DNA from: Rhinopithecus roxellana
Taxonomy: Eukaryota; Chordata; Mammalia; Primates; Cercopithecidae
DNA length: 64,000 nucleotides
Direction of reading: 5' to 3'
NCBI RefSeq assembly: GCF_007565055.1
Contig: NC_044563.1
Location: 97,239,489-97,303,488, forward strand
In this document: piece by piece, positions 34,917-46,867 of the stretch
Layout of the letters: every line of letters starts with the position of its first letter
How positions within the stretch are numbered: position 1 is the first letter of the stretch
Program-made: the position numbers and the translations under genes
Notes under the pieces: model-generated
The model's input: the letters and a program-made list of their open reading frames with translations, nothing else
What the model was told of the DNA's origin: nothing
Database searches by the model: none

Positions 34917-37900
34917 ATGGCAGGATCAAGTTCACACATAACAATATTAACCTTAAATGTAAATGGACTAAATGCTCCAATTAAAAGACACAGACTGGCA
35001 AACTGGATAAAGAGTCAAGACCCATCAGTCTGCTGTATTCAGGAGACCCATCTCACATGCAGAGACATACATAGGCTCAAAATAAAGGGATGGAGGAAGA
35101 TCTACCAAGCAAATGGAGAACAAAAAAAAGCAGGGGTTGCAATCCTAGTCTCTGATAAAACAGACTTTAAACCATCAAAGATCAAAAGAGACAAAGAAGG
35201 CCATTACATAATGGTAAAGGGATCAATTCAACAGGAAGAGCTAACTATCCTAAATATATATGCACCCAATACAGGAGCACCCAGATTCATAAAGCAAGTC
35301 CTTAGAGACTTACAAAGAGACTTAGACTCCCATACAATAACAATGGGAGACTTCAACACTCCACTGTCAACATTAGACAGATCAACGAGACAGAAAGTTA
35401 ACAAGGTTATCCAGGAATTGAACTCATCTCTGCACCAAGCGGACCTAATAGACATCTATAGAACTCTCCACCCCAAATCGACAGAATATACATTCTTCTC
35501 AGCACCACATCGCACTTATTCCAAAATTGACCACATAATTGGAAGTAAAGCACTCCTCAGCAAATGTAAAAGAACAGAAATTATAACAAACTGTCTCTCA
35601 GACCACAGTGCAATCAAACTAGAACTCAGGACTAAGAAACTCACTCAAAACCGCTCAACTACATGGAAACTGAACAACCTGCTCCTGAATGACTACTGGG
35701 TACATAACAAAATGAAGGCAGAAATAAAGATGTTCTTTGAAACCAATGAGAACAAAGATACAACATACCAGAATCTCTGGGACACATTTAAAGCAGTGTG
35801 TAGAGGGAAATTGATAGCACTAAATGCCCACAAGAGAAAGCAGGAAAGATCTAAAATTGACACTCTAACATCACAATTAAAAGAACTAGAGAGGCAAGAG
35901 CAAACACATTTAAAAGCTAGCAGAAGGCAAGAAATAACTAAGATCAGAGCGGAACTGAAGGAGATAGAGACACAAAAAACCCTCCAAAAAATCAATGAAT
36001 CCAGGAATTGGTTTTTTGAAAAGATCAACAAAATTGACAGACCGCTAGCAAGACTAATAAAGAACAAAAGAGAGAGGAATCAAATAGATGCAATAAAAAA
36101 TGATAAAGGGGATATCACCACCGTCCCCACAGAAATACAAACTACCATCAGAGAATACTATAAACACCTCTACGCAAATCAACTAGAAAATCTAGAAGAA
36201 ATGGATAATTTCCTGGACACTTACACTGTCCCAAGACTAAACCAGGAAGAAGTTGAATCCCAGAATAGACCAATAGCAGGCTCTGAAATTGAGGCAACAA
36301 TTAATAGCCTACCCACCAAAAAAAGTCCAGGACCAGATGGATTCACAGCTGAATTCTACCAGAGGTACAAGGAGGAGCTGGTACCATTCCTTCTGAAACT
36401 ATTCCAATCAATAGAAAAAGAGGGAATCCTCCCTAACTCATTTTATGAGGCCAACATCATCCTGATACCAAAGCCTGGCAGAGACACAACAAAAAAAGAG
36501 AATTTTAGACCAATATCCCTGATGAACATCGATGCAAAAATGCTCAATAAAATACTGGCAAACCGGATTCAGCAGCACATCTAAAAGCTTATCCACCATG
36601 ATCAAGTGGGCTTCATCCCTGGGATGCAAGGCTGGTTCAACATTCGCAAATCAATAAACATAATCCAGCATATAAACAGAACCAAAGTCAAGAACCACAT
36701 GATTATCTCAATAGATGCAGAAAAGGCTTTTGACAAAATTCAACAGCCCTTCATGCTAAAAACGCTCAATAAATTCGGTATTGATGGAACGTACCTCAAA
36801 ATAATAAGAGCTATTTATGACAAACCCACAGCTAATATCATACTGAATGGGCAAAAACTGGAAAAATTCCCTTTGAAAACTGGTACAAGACAGGGATGCC
36901 CTCTCTCACCACTCCTATTCAACATAGTGTTGGAAGTTCTGGCTAGGGCAATCAGGCAAGAGAAAGAAATCAAGGGTATTCAGTTAGGAAAAGAAGAAGT
37001 CAAATTGTCCCTGTTTGCAGATGACATGATTGTATATTTAGAAAACCCCATTGTCTCAGCCCAAAATCTCCTTAAGCTGATAAGCAACTTCAGCAATGTC
37101 TCAGGATACAAAATTAATGTGCAAAAATCACAAGCATTCTTATACACCAGTAACAGACAAGCAGAGAGCCAATTCAGGAATGAACTTCCATTCACAATTG
37201 CTTCAAAGAGAATAAAATACCTAGGAATCCAACTTACAAGGGATGTAAAGGACCTCTTCAAGGAGAATTACAAACCACTGCTCAGTGAAATCAAAGAGGA
37301 CACAAACAAATGGAAGAACATACCATGCTCATGGATAGGAAGAATCAATATTGTGAAAATGGCCATACTGCCCAAGGTTATTTATAGATTCAATGCCATC
37401 CCCATCAAGCTACCAACGAGTTTCTTCACAGAATTGGAAAAAACTGCTTTAAAGTTCATATGGAACCAAAAAAGAGCCCGCATTGCCAAGACAGTCCTAA
37501 GTCAAAAGGACAAAGCTGGAAGCATCACGCTACCTGACTTCAAACTATACTACAAGGCTACAGTAACCAAAACAGCATGGTACTGGTACCAAAACAGAGA
37601 TATAGACCAATGGAACAGAACAGAGTCCTCAGAAATAATACCACACATCTACAGCCATCTGATCTTTGACAAACCTGACAAAAACAAGCAATGGGGAAAG
37701 CATTCCCTATTTAATAAATGGTGCTGGGAAAATTGGCTAGCCATAAGTAGAAAGCTGAAACTGGATCCTTTCCTTACTCCTTATACGAAGATTAATTCAA
37801 GATGGATTAGAGACTTAAATGTTAGACCTAATACCATAAAAACCCTAGAAGAAAATCTAGGTAGTACCATTCAGGACATAGGCATGGGCAAGGACTTCAT

Positions 37901-38744
37901 GTCTAAAACACCAAAAGCAACGGCAGCAAAAGCCAAAATTGACAAATGGGATCTAATTAAACTAAAGAGCTTCTGTACAGCAAAAGAAACTACCATCAGC
38001 GTGAACAGGCAACCTACAGAATGGGAGAAAATTTTTGCAATCTACTCATCTGGCAAAGGGCTAATATCCAGAATCTACAAAGAACTCAAACAAATATACA
38101 AGAAAAAAACAAACAACCCCATCAAAAAGTGGGCAAAGGATATGAACAGACATTTCTCAAAAGAAGACATTCATACAGCCAACAGACACATGAAAAAATG
38201 CTCATCATCACTCGCCATCAGAGAAATGCAAATCAAAACCACAATGAGATACCATCTCACACCAGTTAGAATGGCAATCATTAAAAAATCAGGAAACAAC
38301 AGTTGTTGGAGAGGATGTGGAGAAATAGGAACACTTTTACACTGTTGGTGGGATTGTAAACTAGTTCAACCATTATGGAAAACAGTATGGCAATTCCTCA
38401 AGGATCTAGAACTAGATGTACCATATGACCCAGCCATCCCACTACTGGGTATATACCCAAAGGATTATAAATTATTCTACTACAAAGACACATGCACACG
38501 TATGTTTATTGCAGCACTATTCACAATAGCAAAGACTTGGAATCAACCCAAATGTCCATCTATGACAGACTGGATTAAGAAAATGTGGCACATATACACC
38601 ATGGAATACTATGCAGCCATAAAAAAGGATGAGTTTGCATCCTTTGTAGGGACATGGATGCAGCTGGAAACCATCATTCTTAGCAAACTATCACAAGAAG
38701 AGAAAACCAAACACCGCATGTTCTCACTCATAGGTGGGAACTGA
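34917..38744 (+). pseudogene. L1 ORF2p endonuclease/reverse transcriptase, one nonsense codon
   Basis: ORF2p nicks target DNA and reverse-transcribes L1 RNA. The frame spans 1276 codons including the normal stop, the standard length. A single in-frame TAA lies at codon 556 (36582-36584), early in the reverse transcriptase domain. Upstream, the endonuclease is complete: NVNGLN (N14), QETH (E43), GDFN, and SDH near residue 230. Downstream, the frame is open with the catalytic FADD at residues 700-703 (37014-37025) and the C-terminal cysteine-rich segment (around 38310-38355). The element as read can make an endonuclease-only protein and cannot mobilise itself through full ORF2p. A sequencing error at this base is possible. 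Confidence 0.95.
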
Positions 38745-38990
38745 ACAATGAGATCACTTGGACTCAGGAAGGGGAACATCACACACTGGGGCCTATCATG
38801 GGGTGGGGGAGGGATTGCATTGGGGAGTTATACATTATATAAATGTTGAATTGATGGGCGCTGATGAGTTGATGGGTGCAGCACACCAACATGGCACAAA
38901 TATACATATGTAACAAACCTGCACGTTATGCACATGTACCCTAGAACTTAAAGTATAATTTAAAAAATGAAAAAAAAAAAAAGAAAAAAA
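38745..38990 (+). other. L1 3'UTR and A-rich tail
   Basis: The 3'UTR includes the G-run segment at 38788-38813 (four G-tracts close together, G-quadruplex capable). It ends 'cctagaacttaaagtata' followed by an interrupted A-tail. Confidence 0.85.
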
Positions 38991-39004
38991 AAGAAAAAGA
39001 AGAA
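38991..39004 (+). repeat. L1 target-site duplication, 3' copy
   Basis: Same 14-mer as 32792-32805. The exact left edge blurs into the A-rich tail. Confidence 0.75.
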
Positions 39005-39099
39005 AAAAAATTTGCTAAATATAGGCATCACAAACTAACAAATGAGGACTTTGAATTAGAAGAAAAGAAAAACTGAGTTTCTGCCCCAACCCTATTATT

Positions 39100-39195
39100 A
39101 TTAATTAGCTATTTAAACTTGAATAAAGCACTTCACCTCTCTGAGCTTCAATTTCTCAAGTATATAAAGTTGTTAGACATTGGATGATAAGATTC
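39100..39195 (+). mobile_element. MIR fragment
   Basis: 'cacttcacctctctgagctt' and 'caatttctcaagtatataaa' are MIR-like. Alu insertion follows immediately. Confidence 0.6.
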
Positions 39196-39198
39196 ATT

Positions 39199-39497
39199 CT
39201 AGCCTGGTGCAATGACTCACGCTGTAATCCCAGCATTTTGGGAGGCCGAGGCAGGTGGATCACCTAAGGTCAGGAGTTCAAGACCAGCCTCACCAACATG
39301 GTGAAACTCCACCTCTACTAAAAATACAAAATTAGCCGGGTGTAGTGGCAGGCGCCTGTAGTCCCAGTTACTCGGGAGGCTGAGGCAGGAGAATGGCGTG
39401 AACCAGGGTGGCAGAGCTTGCAGTGAGCCGAGATAGCGCCACTGCACTCCAGCCTGGGCAACAGAGCGAGACTCCATCTCGAAAGAAAAAAAAATGT
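39199..39497 (+). mobile_element. AluY/S mosaic
   Basis: Left arm S-like ('gatcacctaaggtc'), right arm Y-like ('ggcgtgaacc', 'gagcttgcagtgag'). Confidence 0.88.
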
Positions 39498-39990
39498 AAT
39501 AATAAAAGAAACATAGTATCACATTGGGGATTAAGAAAAGAAAGGAAAAAAAATCAGAAACAAGTTAAATCACTAAGCTCAACTATCAAAAATCAGAACT
39601 CTCCAAAAAAATCTTAAAATCTCCATCTATCAATAAAAATTTTTAATTATTAAATTTAATATACCCCCAAGAAGGGGGATGCTATACTGAATTTTAGGTA
39701 TAATAGGAAGCCCAAGGTGAATTTTAGGTAGACTGTCATGTGATCTGATTTATTTACATTGCTCAAGATCCCTGTTGTTCTGTGAAAATCAGGCATAAGA
39801 AACAAAAATGGAAACTGGGAGACCAATTAACAGGTAGCTGAAAAAGTCTAGAATAATGACTTGGACTAGGATAACAGCAATGGAAATGTTAAGAAGTCAT
39901 TTGATTCAAACAAGCAAACAAAATGATACATATAGACAGTAAATGAAATAGGAGAAAAAAACACTAATGTGAGAGAGAATGATTTAGTTG
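39498..39990. other. No recognised element
   Basis: AT-rich intronic DNA. It holds a short local repeat of 'gaattttaggta' (about 39686 and 39719). Confidence 0.5.
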
Positions 39991-40006
39991 GGGAGGACAC
40001 TATTTT

Positions 40007-40299
40007 TTTTTTTTTTTTGAGATGGAGTCTTGCTCTGTCGCCCAGGCTGGAGTGCAGCGGCTCGATCTCGGCTTACTACAAGCTCTGCCTCCCGGGTTCA
40101 CGCCATTCTCCTGACTCAGCCTCCCAAACAGCTGGGACTACAGGCGCCCGCCATCATGCCCGGCTAATTTTTTTGTATTTTTAGTAGAGATGGGGTTTCG
40201 CCGTGTTAGCCAGGATGGTCTCGATCTCCTGACCTCATGATCCACCTGCCTCGGCCTCCCAAAGTGCTGGGATTACAGGTGTGAGCAACCACGCCCGGA
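40007..40299 (-). mobile_element. AluY
   Basis: Target duplication 'gaggacactatttt'/'gaggatactatttt'. Confidence 0.93.
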
Positions 40300-40438
40300 G
40301 AGGATACTATTTTTAATAGGGTAGTCAGGGAAAAAAAAAATTGGAGCCACAACCTGGACATAAAAAAGAGTGAGACATGGGAAAAGTGAAGAGGAGAGTC
40401 TTCCCAAGCTTCGTCACACGTTTAAAAATAAGTGAGCC

Positions 40439-40739
40439 TGGCCAGGTGCGGGGCCTCACGCCTATAATCCCAGCACTTTGGGAGGATGAGGTGGGAGGAT
40501 CACAAGGTCAGGCGTTCGAGACCAGCCTGATCAACATGATGAAACTCCGTCTCTACTAAAAATAAAAAATTATCCAGGCATGGTGGCACTCACCTATAAT
40601 CCCAGTTACTCAGGAGGCTAAGGCAGGAGAATAGCTTGAACTCAGGAGGCAGAGGCTGCAGTGAGCCAAGATCACGCCACTGCACTCCAGCCTGGGCGAT
40701 AGAGCTAGATTCTGTCTCAAAAAAAAAAAAAAAAAAAAA
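40439..40739 (+). mobile_element. AluS
   Basis: Target duplication 'ata.gtgagcct'. Confidence 0.92.
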
Positions 40740-40777
40740 GATAGGTGAGCCTAACCTGGCTCCTACTCCATTCTTCT

Positions 40778-41067
40778 TCTTTTTTTGAGATAAGGTCTTG
40801 CTCTGTTGCCCAGGCTGGAGTGCAGTAGCATGATCTCAGCTCACTGCAACCTCCACCTTCCAGCTCAAGCAATCCTCCCACCTCAGTCTCCCAAGCAGCT
40901 GGGACTATAGGCGCATGCCACCATGTCTGGCTAATTTTTGTATTTTTCATAAAGATGGGGTTTCACCATGTTGCCCACGCTGGTCTTGAACTTCTGGGCG
41001 CAAGAGATCCACCCACCTCAGCTTCCCAAAGTGCTGGGACTACAGGCATGAGCCACTGCACCTGGCC
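40778..41067 (-). mobile_element. AluS/J
   Basis: Target duplication around 'actccattctt'. Confidence 0.91.
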
Positions 41068-41289
41068 CCCACTCCATTCTTTAGCCTCCATATTACTCTA
41101 TTAAAACGATTATCCACTGCACAAGTACTACAAGCACATTAATAGAGGGCTTAATTCTATTTTGACAAAAGGTGGTGGTTGCACTGTAGCTTAATATCCA
41201 CTAGTAGTCATTATCCCATCTTCAGTCCTTAGGAGCAACCTCCTACACATAAGTGATTCACAACCAGGGAATCCAACCAGGACAATTTT

Positions 41290-41577
41290 CTTTTTTTTTT
41301 TTTTTTGAGACGGTGTCTTGGCTGGAGTGCAGTGGCCAGCTCTCAGCTCACTGCAAGCTCCGCCTCCCGGGTTCACGCCATTCTCCTGTCTCAGCCTCCC
41401 CAGTAGCTGGGACTACAGGGGCCCGCCTCGTCGCCCGGCTAGTTTTTTGTATTTTTTTTAGTAGAGACGGGGTTTCACCGTATTAGCCAGGATGGTCTCG
41501 ATCTCCTGACCTCGTGCTCCGCCCGTCTCAGCCTCCCAAAGTGCTGGGATTACAGGCTTGAGCCACCGTGCCCGGCC
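41290..41577 (-). mobile_element. AluYR-type
   Basis: Reversed, with 'gtggccagctctcag' and 'caggcttgagcc'. Short deletion near the tail. Confidence 0.93.
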
Positions 41578-41866
41578 TATTTTCTATGTCTGCATATGTG
41601 TATCACTGTATGTATGTGGGAGGGGGACAAGGAAAGGGGATACAGTCACAGCAAGAGATTCCTGTTGAAAGACATTTTGCTGACCAAGAAGTTTTCAATC
41701 TAACTCAGAATCCCAACAGTATTACTGCTTTGTGGAGATAATTACTGAACTTTGATCTACTTCATTGTTCATTCATTTGACATGAATCATTAAATAAACT
41801 TTGACATCACCCCAATTCCAATATGACATTTAACAGTAAAGCTTCTGTGTTAAATGTTATAGTATA

Positions 41867-42166
41867 GGCCGGGCGCGGTGGCTCAAGCCTGTAATCCCAG
41901 CACTTTGGGAGGCCGAGACGGGCGGATCACGAGGTCAGGAGATCGAGACCATCCTGGCTAAAACGCTGAAACCCCGTCTCTACTAAAAAATACAAAAAAA
42001 CTAGCCGGGCGACGAGGCAGGCGCCTGTAGTCCCAGCTGCTCGGGAGGCTGAGACAGGAGAATGGCGTGAACCCGGGAGGCGGAGCTTGCAGTGAGCTGA
42101 GAGCCGGCCACAGCACTCCAGCCTGGGCGGCAGAGCAAGACTCTGTCTCAAAAAAAAAAAAAAAAA
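41867..42166 (+). mobile_element. AluYR-type
   Basis: 'ctcaagcctg', 'ctagccgggcgacgagg'. Target duplication 'aaatgttatag.ata' (41852-41866, 42167-42181). Confidence 0.94.
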
Positions 42167-42457
42167 AAATGTTATAGCATATACCTGCATTTAACATGGC
42201 TTAAGGTAGAAAGAAGATAAACTGAGTTGCAACTGAGAAACCCTCAATAGTGAATAATAAATAACGAAAAACTGACATGAATACTTCTGGAATTTTCCCC
42301 CAAACTCCATCAATTTCTATGACTAAAAAAGTCTTACTTTCACATGATATCAACATGTGGATTAAATTCTTAGTTTTACATAACAGTGGTAGCAGAGAGG
42401 AGAAAGAACCATGTAGCAGCAAGCAAATATCAGACTTCCCTCTTATAAACTGTGTGA

Positions 42458-42719
42458 TTTTTTTTTTTTGAGATGGAGTCTTGCTCTGTCGCTCATTGCA
42501 ACCTCCACCTCCCAGCTTCAAGCTGATTCTCCTGCCTCAGCCTCCCGAGCAGCCAGGATTACAGGTGCCCAGCACCACACCCAGCTGATTTTTGTATTTT
42601 TAGCAGACAGGGTTTCACCATGTTGGCCAGGCTGCTCTCGAACTCCTGACCTAAGGTCATCCACCCACCTCGGCCTCCCAAAGTGCCAGGATTACAGGCA
42701 TGAGCCACATTGCCTGGTC
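42458..42719 (-). mobile_element. AluS, deleted in the right arm
   Basis: Jumps from 'gctctgtcgctca' to 'ttgcaacctccacc'. Confidence 0.9.
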
Positions 42720-42860
42720 AACTCTATGATTTTTAAAGCAAGTTACTTGATCTCCCTTTGTCTTTAATTTTCTCATCTGTAAAACACAGATAATAGAGTG
42801 TTTTCAGAGTTAAATAAAATTATATAATAAAATGCTTAGCATATAATAGGGATTTTAAAA
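42720..42860 (+). mobile_element. MIR fragment
   Basis: 'agttacttgatctccctttg', 'ttctcatctgtaaaacacag' and 'aaatgcttagcatataatag' follow the MIR consensus order. Confidence 0.65.
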
Positions 42861-42954
42861 TACATGTTTCCATCCAATTATTTTTCCGTTTAAAAAATGT
42901 TAACATCACCCTGCCTTGACCATTGTTGAAACAAGCATCAATATGTTGCTACCA

Positions 42955-43127
42955 TTAACTGTGCATGGTGGCATGCACCTGTTCTCCCACCTACTCTGGA
43001 GGCTGAAGCAGAACCTTTGAGCCTATCAGGTCAAGGCTGTACTGCATTACGATTGTCTCTGTGAATAGCCATTGTGCCCCAGCCTGGACAACACAGCAAG
43101 ACCTCATTTAAAAAATTAAAAAAAAGC
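42955..43127 (+). mobile_element. 7SL-derived monomer (FAM-like or deleted 7SL pseudogene)
   Basis: The left part reads as a 7SL/Alu left end ('gcatggtggcatgcacctg', 'ctactctggaggctgaagc', 'ggctgtactgcattacg'). The right part is 'tgtgaatagcc' then 'cccagcctggacaacacagc', with an A-rich end. The 'tgtgaatagcc' block belongs to 7SL RNA and is absent from dimeric Alus, so this is an old monomer or an S-domain-deleted 7SL copy. Confidence 0.65.
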
Positions 43128-43133
43128 AACCTT

Positions 43134-43436
43134 AGGCCAGGCGCTGTGGCTTAGGCCTGTAATCCCAGCACTTTGGGAGGCCGAGGTGGGTGGATCACTT
43201 GAGGTCAGCAATTCGAGACCAGCCTGGCCAACGTGGTGAAACACTCTCTCTACCGAAAATACAAAAATTAGCCAGGCGTGCTGGCAGGTGCTTGTAATGC
43301 CAACTACTCGGGAGGATGAGACAGGAGAATCATTTAAACCTGGGAGGCAGAAGTTGCAGTGAGCCGAGATCACACCACTGCACTCCAGCCTGGGCAACAG
43401 AGTGAGACACCGTCTCAAAAAGAAAAAAAAAAAAAA
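43134..43436 (+). mobile_element. AluS
   Basis: Full length 'ggccaggcgctgtggctt'. Confidence 0.92.
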
Positions 43437-43968
43437 GCCAACTTACTATCAATAAGTGTATGAAAAGATACTCAATATCACTAGTCAACCTACTAGAATG
43501 GCTGTAACTGGAAAAAAAAAAAAAAAGGAAAACAACAAGGGGTGGCAAGGATGTAGAAAAAATGGAACCCTGATACTTTGCTGCTAGGGGAATGTAAAAT
43601 GGTACAGCCACTTTGGAAAACATTTTAATGTTTCTTCAAAAAATTAAATATGGAATTACAACAACCCAGCAATTCCACTCCTAGATATATACCCAAAAGA
43701 ACTGAAAATAGGAGTACACTAATACTCATAGCAGCATTGTTTATAATAGCCAAAAGGTGAAAAAATGCAGTATCCATCAATGAATGAATATACAAAATGT
43801 GGTACATTAAATATGATTCAGTCATAAAAATGATACATTCTACAACATGTATGAACCTTGAAAACATTATGCTAAGTGAAATAAGTCAGACACAAAAGGC
43901 TAAATATTACACGATTCCACTTACACGAAAGATCTAGAAAAGGTAAATTCACAAGAGACAAAAATAGA

Positions 43969-44230
43969 GGCTGGGCACAGGGGCTCATGCCTGTAATCCC
44001 AACACTTTGGGAGGCCAAGGCGGGTGGATTGAGACCATCCTGGCCAACATGGTGAAACCCTGTCTCTACTAAAAATACAAAAATTAGCTGGGCGTGGTGG
44101 CACATGCCTGTAGTCCCAGCTACTAGGGTGGCTGAGGCAGAATTGCTTGAACCCAGGAGTCAGAGGTTGCAGTGAGCTGAGATTGCGCCACTACATTCCA
44201 GCCTCCATCTCAAAAAAAAAAAAAAAAAAG
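43969..44230 (+). mobile_element. AluS in L1M
   Basis: Small deletions in both arms. Flanks are continuous L1M. Confidence 0.91.
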
Positions 44231-44319
44231 TAAATTAGTGGTTACCAGGGACTGGGTCGAGAAGAGAATGAATAGTACCTGCTTAACAGCTACAGAGTTA
44301 CTGTTTGGAATGGTGAAAA

Positions 44320-44513
44320 ATACAAAAGCACAAAAATACAAAAATTAGCTGGGCATGGTGGCACGTGCCTGTAATCCCAGCTACTCGGGAGGATGAGGCA
44401 CAAGAATCGCGTGAACCCTGGAGGAGGAAGCTGCAGTGAGCTAAGATCGCACCACTGCACTCTAGCCTGGGTGACAGGGCAAGACTGCATCTCAAAAACA
44501 AACAAACAAAAAA
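44320..44513 (+). mobile_element. AluS, 5'-truncated
   Basis: Begins at the middle A-rich linker. Tail (AAAC)n. Confidence 0.88.
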
Positions 44514-44734
44514 AATAGTTAAGTCATCTTCTTGATCGAAATCTTCACATTGTTTCCCATTTTCAACAAACTTAATGCTAGAACCTTGCAGGTTTGACAA
44601 TTAGCAAAAATTAGTAGTTTAAATTTAAAAACAGGGGAAACTAGGTGCAGGGTTTAAGGGATTTCTCTGTACTATAGTTACAAATGTTCTGTATATTGGT
44701 AACTTCACGATTTTTCCATAAACCTTCTAAAAAA

Positions 44735-45125
44735 TAGTTTATTAATAAAAAAGAGACATCTTCTTGAATCTCAAAAGTGTTATGCTAAATGAAAGAAGCC
44801 AGACTCAAAAGGCTATATACACTGTGTGATACCAATTTATATGGCATTTTGGGAAAGGCAAAACTACAGGGATAAAAAACAAAAGAGCTCTTGCCAAGGA
44901 GTAAGGGGTGGGCAGAAGGGATTTACTTCAAAAGGGCATAATTATGGAAATTTCTGGAGTGATGGAAATATTCTATGTCTTGTATCTTAATTGTGGTAGT
45001 GGCAGTTACACAACTGTCACTGTATTTTGTAATTCATCTGCTTTAGCAGAACTATACAGAACGTTACACCTAAAACAAATGATTTTACTATGTGTAAATT
45101 ATACCTTAATAAGTATAACTCTTCA
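44735..45125 (+). mobile_element. Second L1M 3' end fragment
   Basis: 'ttatgctaaatgaaagaagcc' repeats the same L1 segment as 43867-43890, so this is a separate truncated element. It ends 'gtaaattataccttaataag'. Confidence 0.75.
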
Positions 45126-45235
45126 AAAAGAATCCTTAACAATTGTAGTATCATGTCATACATTTCACTATGCACAGAATTCTAGCCTGATGAATGTCAT
45201 TATGAGATCTAGTCAGATGAAACTAAGCTATTCAA

Positions 45236-45533
45236 GCCGGGCACAGTGGCTCATGTCTGTAATACCATCACTTTGAGAGGCAGATGTGGGCGGATCACTT
45301 CAGGTCAGGAGTTCAAGACCAGCCTGGCCAACATGGTGAAATTCTGTCTCTACTAAAAACACAAAAATTAGCCAGAGGTGGTGGCAGATGCCTGTAATCC
45401 CAGCTACTCAGGAAGCTGAGATAGGAAAATCACTTGAACCTGCGAGGCGGAGGTTGCAGTGAGCTGAGATCATGCCACTGCACTCCAGGCTAGGTTACAG
45501 AGCAATATTCCATCTAAAAAATAAAAATAAAAA
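45236..45533 (+). mobile_element. AluS
   Basis: Full length 'gccgggcacagtggctc'. Confidence 0.92.
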
Positions 45534-45558
45534 ATAAGCCTTGAAAACCCTTCCCTAG

Positions 45559-45858
45559 GCCAGGCGCAGTGGCTCACGCCTGTAATCCCAGCATTTCAGA
45601 AGGCCGAGGTGGGCCGATGATGAGGTCAAGAGATCGAGACCATCCTGGTCAACATGGTGAAACCCCATCTCTACTAAAAATACAAAAATTAGCTGGGCAT
45701 GGTGATGTGTGCCTGTAATCCCAGCTACTTGGGAGGCTGAGGCAGAAGAATCACTTGAGCCCGGGACGCAGAGGTTGCAGTGAGCCGAGATCGCACCACT
45801 GCACTCCAGCCTAGCGACAGAAGGAGACTCCATCTCAAAAAAAAAAAAAAAAAAAAAA
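45559..45858 (+). mobile_element. AluS
   Basis: Target duplication 'gaaaacccttcccta' on both sides. Confidence 0.93.
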
Positions 45859-45873
45859 GGAAACCCTTCCCTA

Positions 45874-46250
45874 AACCTACATTTTATGTTCCCTTAGCTA
45901 AGTTTTCCCTTGTTCCCTGTGCATTGAAATAACACTATCGTCAACATCTCATCATCTTCTTCCTATAGTAAGGATTTACAATCTAAACTCTTTACTCAAA
46001 AATCTTGTCTAATTAACTCTTATCTATTTTCCATTTGACTATATTATCCCTTACATCTTTTCTTTCCTGTAACAATTTTTTTAAAATAACTGAAGTACTT
46101 TTTGCTACACGGATTATAGTTAGTTGGTCTCTCCTAGTTAGTATATAAACTTCCTAAAGCCAGGAAGTAACCATTTCTTTATTACACACTGCAAAAATCT
46201 GGTTTGTACTGTGTATCTAAACACTCAAATGCCATATGAAGAGATGCAAT
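45874..46250. other. No recognised element
   Basis: AT-rich intronic DNA, nothing supported. Confidence 0.5.
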
Positions 46251-46264
46251 GAAAAGAATACTGG

Positions 46265-46554
46265 GGCCAGGGGCGGTGGCCCACACCTGTAATCCCAGCA
46301 CTTTGGGAGGCAGATCGCCTGAGGTCAGGAGTTCGAGACCAGCCTGGCCAACATGGTGAAACCCCATCTCTACTAAAAATACAAAAATTATTATCCAAGC
46401 ATGGTGGCATGCATCTGTAATCCCAGCTACTCGGAGGCTGAGGCAAGAGAATCACTTGAACCCAGGAGGCAGAGGTTGCCGTGAGCTGAGATTGTGCCAT
46501 TGTTCTCCAGCCTGGGTGACAAGCGTGAAACTTCATCTCCAAAAAAAAAGAAAA
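46265..46554 (+). mobile_element. AluS (first of a pair at one target)
   Basis: Target word 'aaaagaatactggg' before it and after it. Confidence 0.92.
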
Positions 46555-46568
46555 GAAAAGAATACTGG

Positions 46569-46834
46569 GCTGGACGTGGTGGCTTATGCCTGTAATTTCA
46601 GCACTAGGAGGCCAAGGTGGGCCCAGGGGTTCAAGACCAGCCTGGACAATGTGGCAAACCCGCTTCTCTACAAAAAACACAAAAATTAGCCAGGCATAGT
46701 GGCACGTGCTTGTAGTCCCAGCTACTTGGAAGGCTAAGGTGGGAGGATCACCTGAGTGTGGGAGGCGGAGGCTGCAGTGAGCTGGGATGAAACCACTGCA
46801 CTCCAGCCTGAGTGACACAGAGAGACCCTGCCTC

Positions 46835-46865
<31 letters not shown>
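46569..46865 (+). mobile_element. AluS/J (second of the pair)
   Basis: Preceded by the second target copy and followed by a third ('agaacactggg'). Confidence 0.91.
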
Positions 46866-46866
<1 letters not shown>

Positions 46867-46867
46867 A

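Larger units (their letters stand above)
32806..38990 (+). mobile_element. Full-length L1 (LINE-1) retrotransposon, young primate type
   Basis: A complete L1: 5'UTR of about 1.03 kb starting with the conserved 'caagatggccgaatagg', ORF1, a 63-bp inter-ORF spacer, ORF2, a 3'UTR with G-rich tract and an A-rich tail. It is flanked by a 14-bp perfect target-site duplication. ORF1 is intact and ORF2 has a single in-frame stop. It lies in PIK3C2A intron 1 in antisense orientation. Completeness, preserved duplication and low decay indicate a recent, probably cercopithecine-specific insertion. The subfamily is not determinable here. Confidence 0.97.
43438..44725 (+). mobile_element. L1M ORF2 end and 3'UTR, split by two Alus
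   Basis: The decayed L1 3' coding region is visible ('ccactttggaaaacatttt', 'tatatacccaaaagaactg', 'tatgctaagtgaaataagtc') followed by 3'UTR. Alus at 43969-44230 and 44320-44513 interrupt it. Confidence 0.8.
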
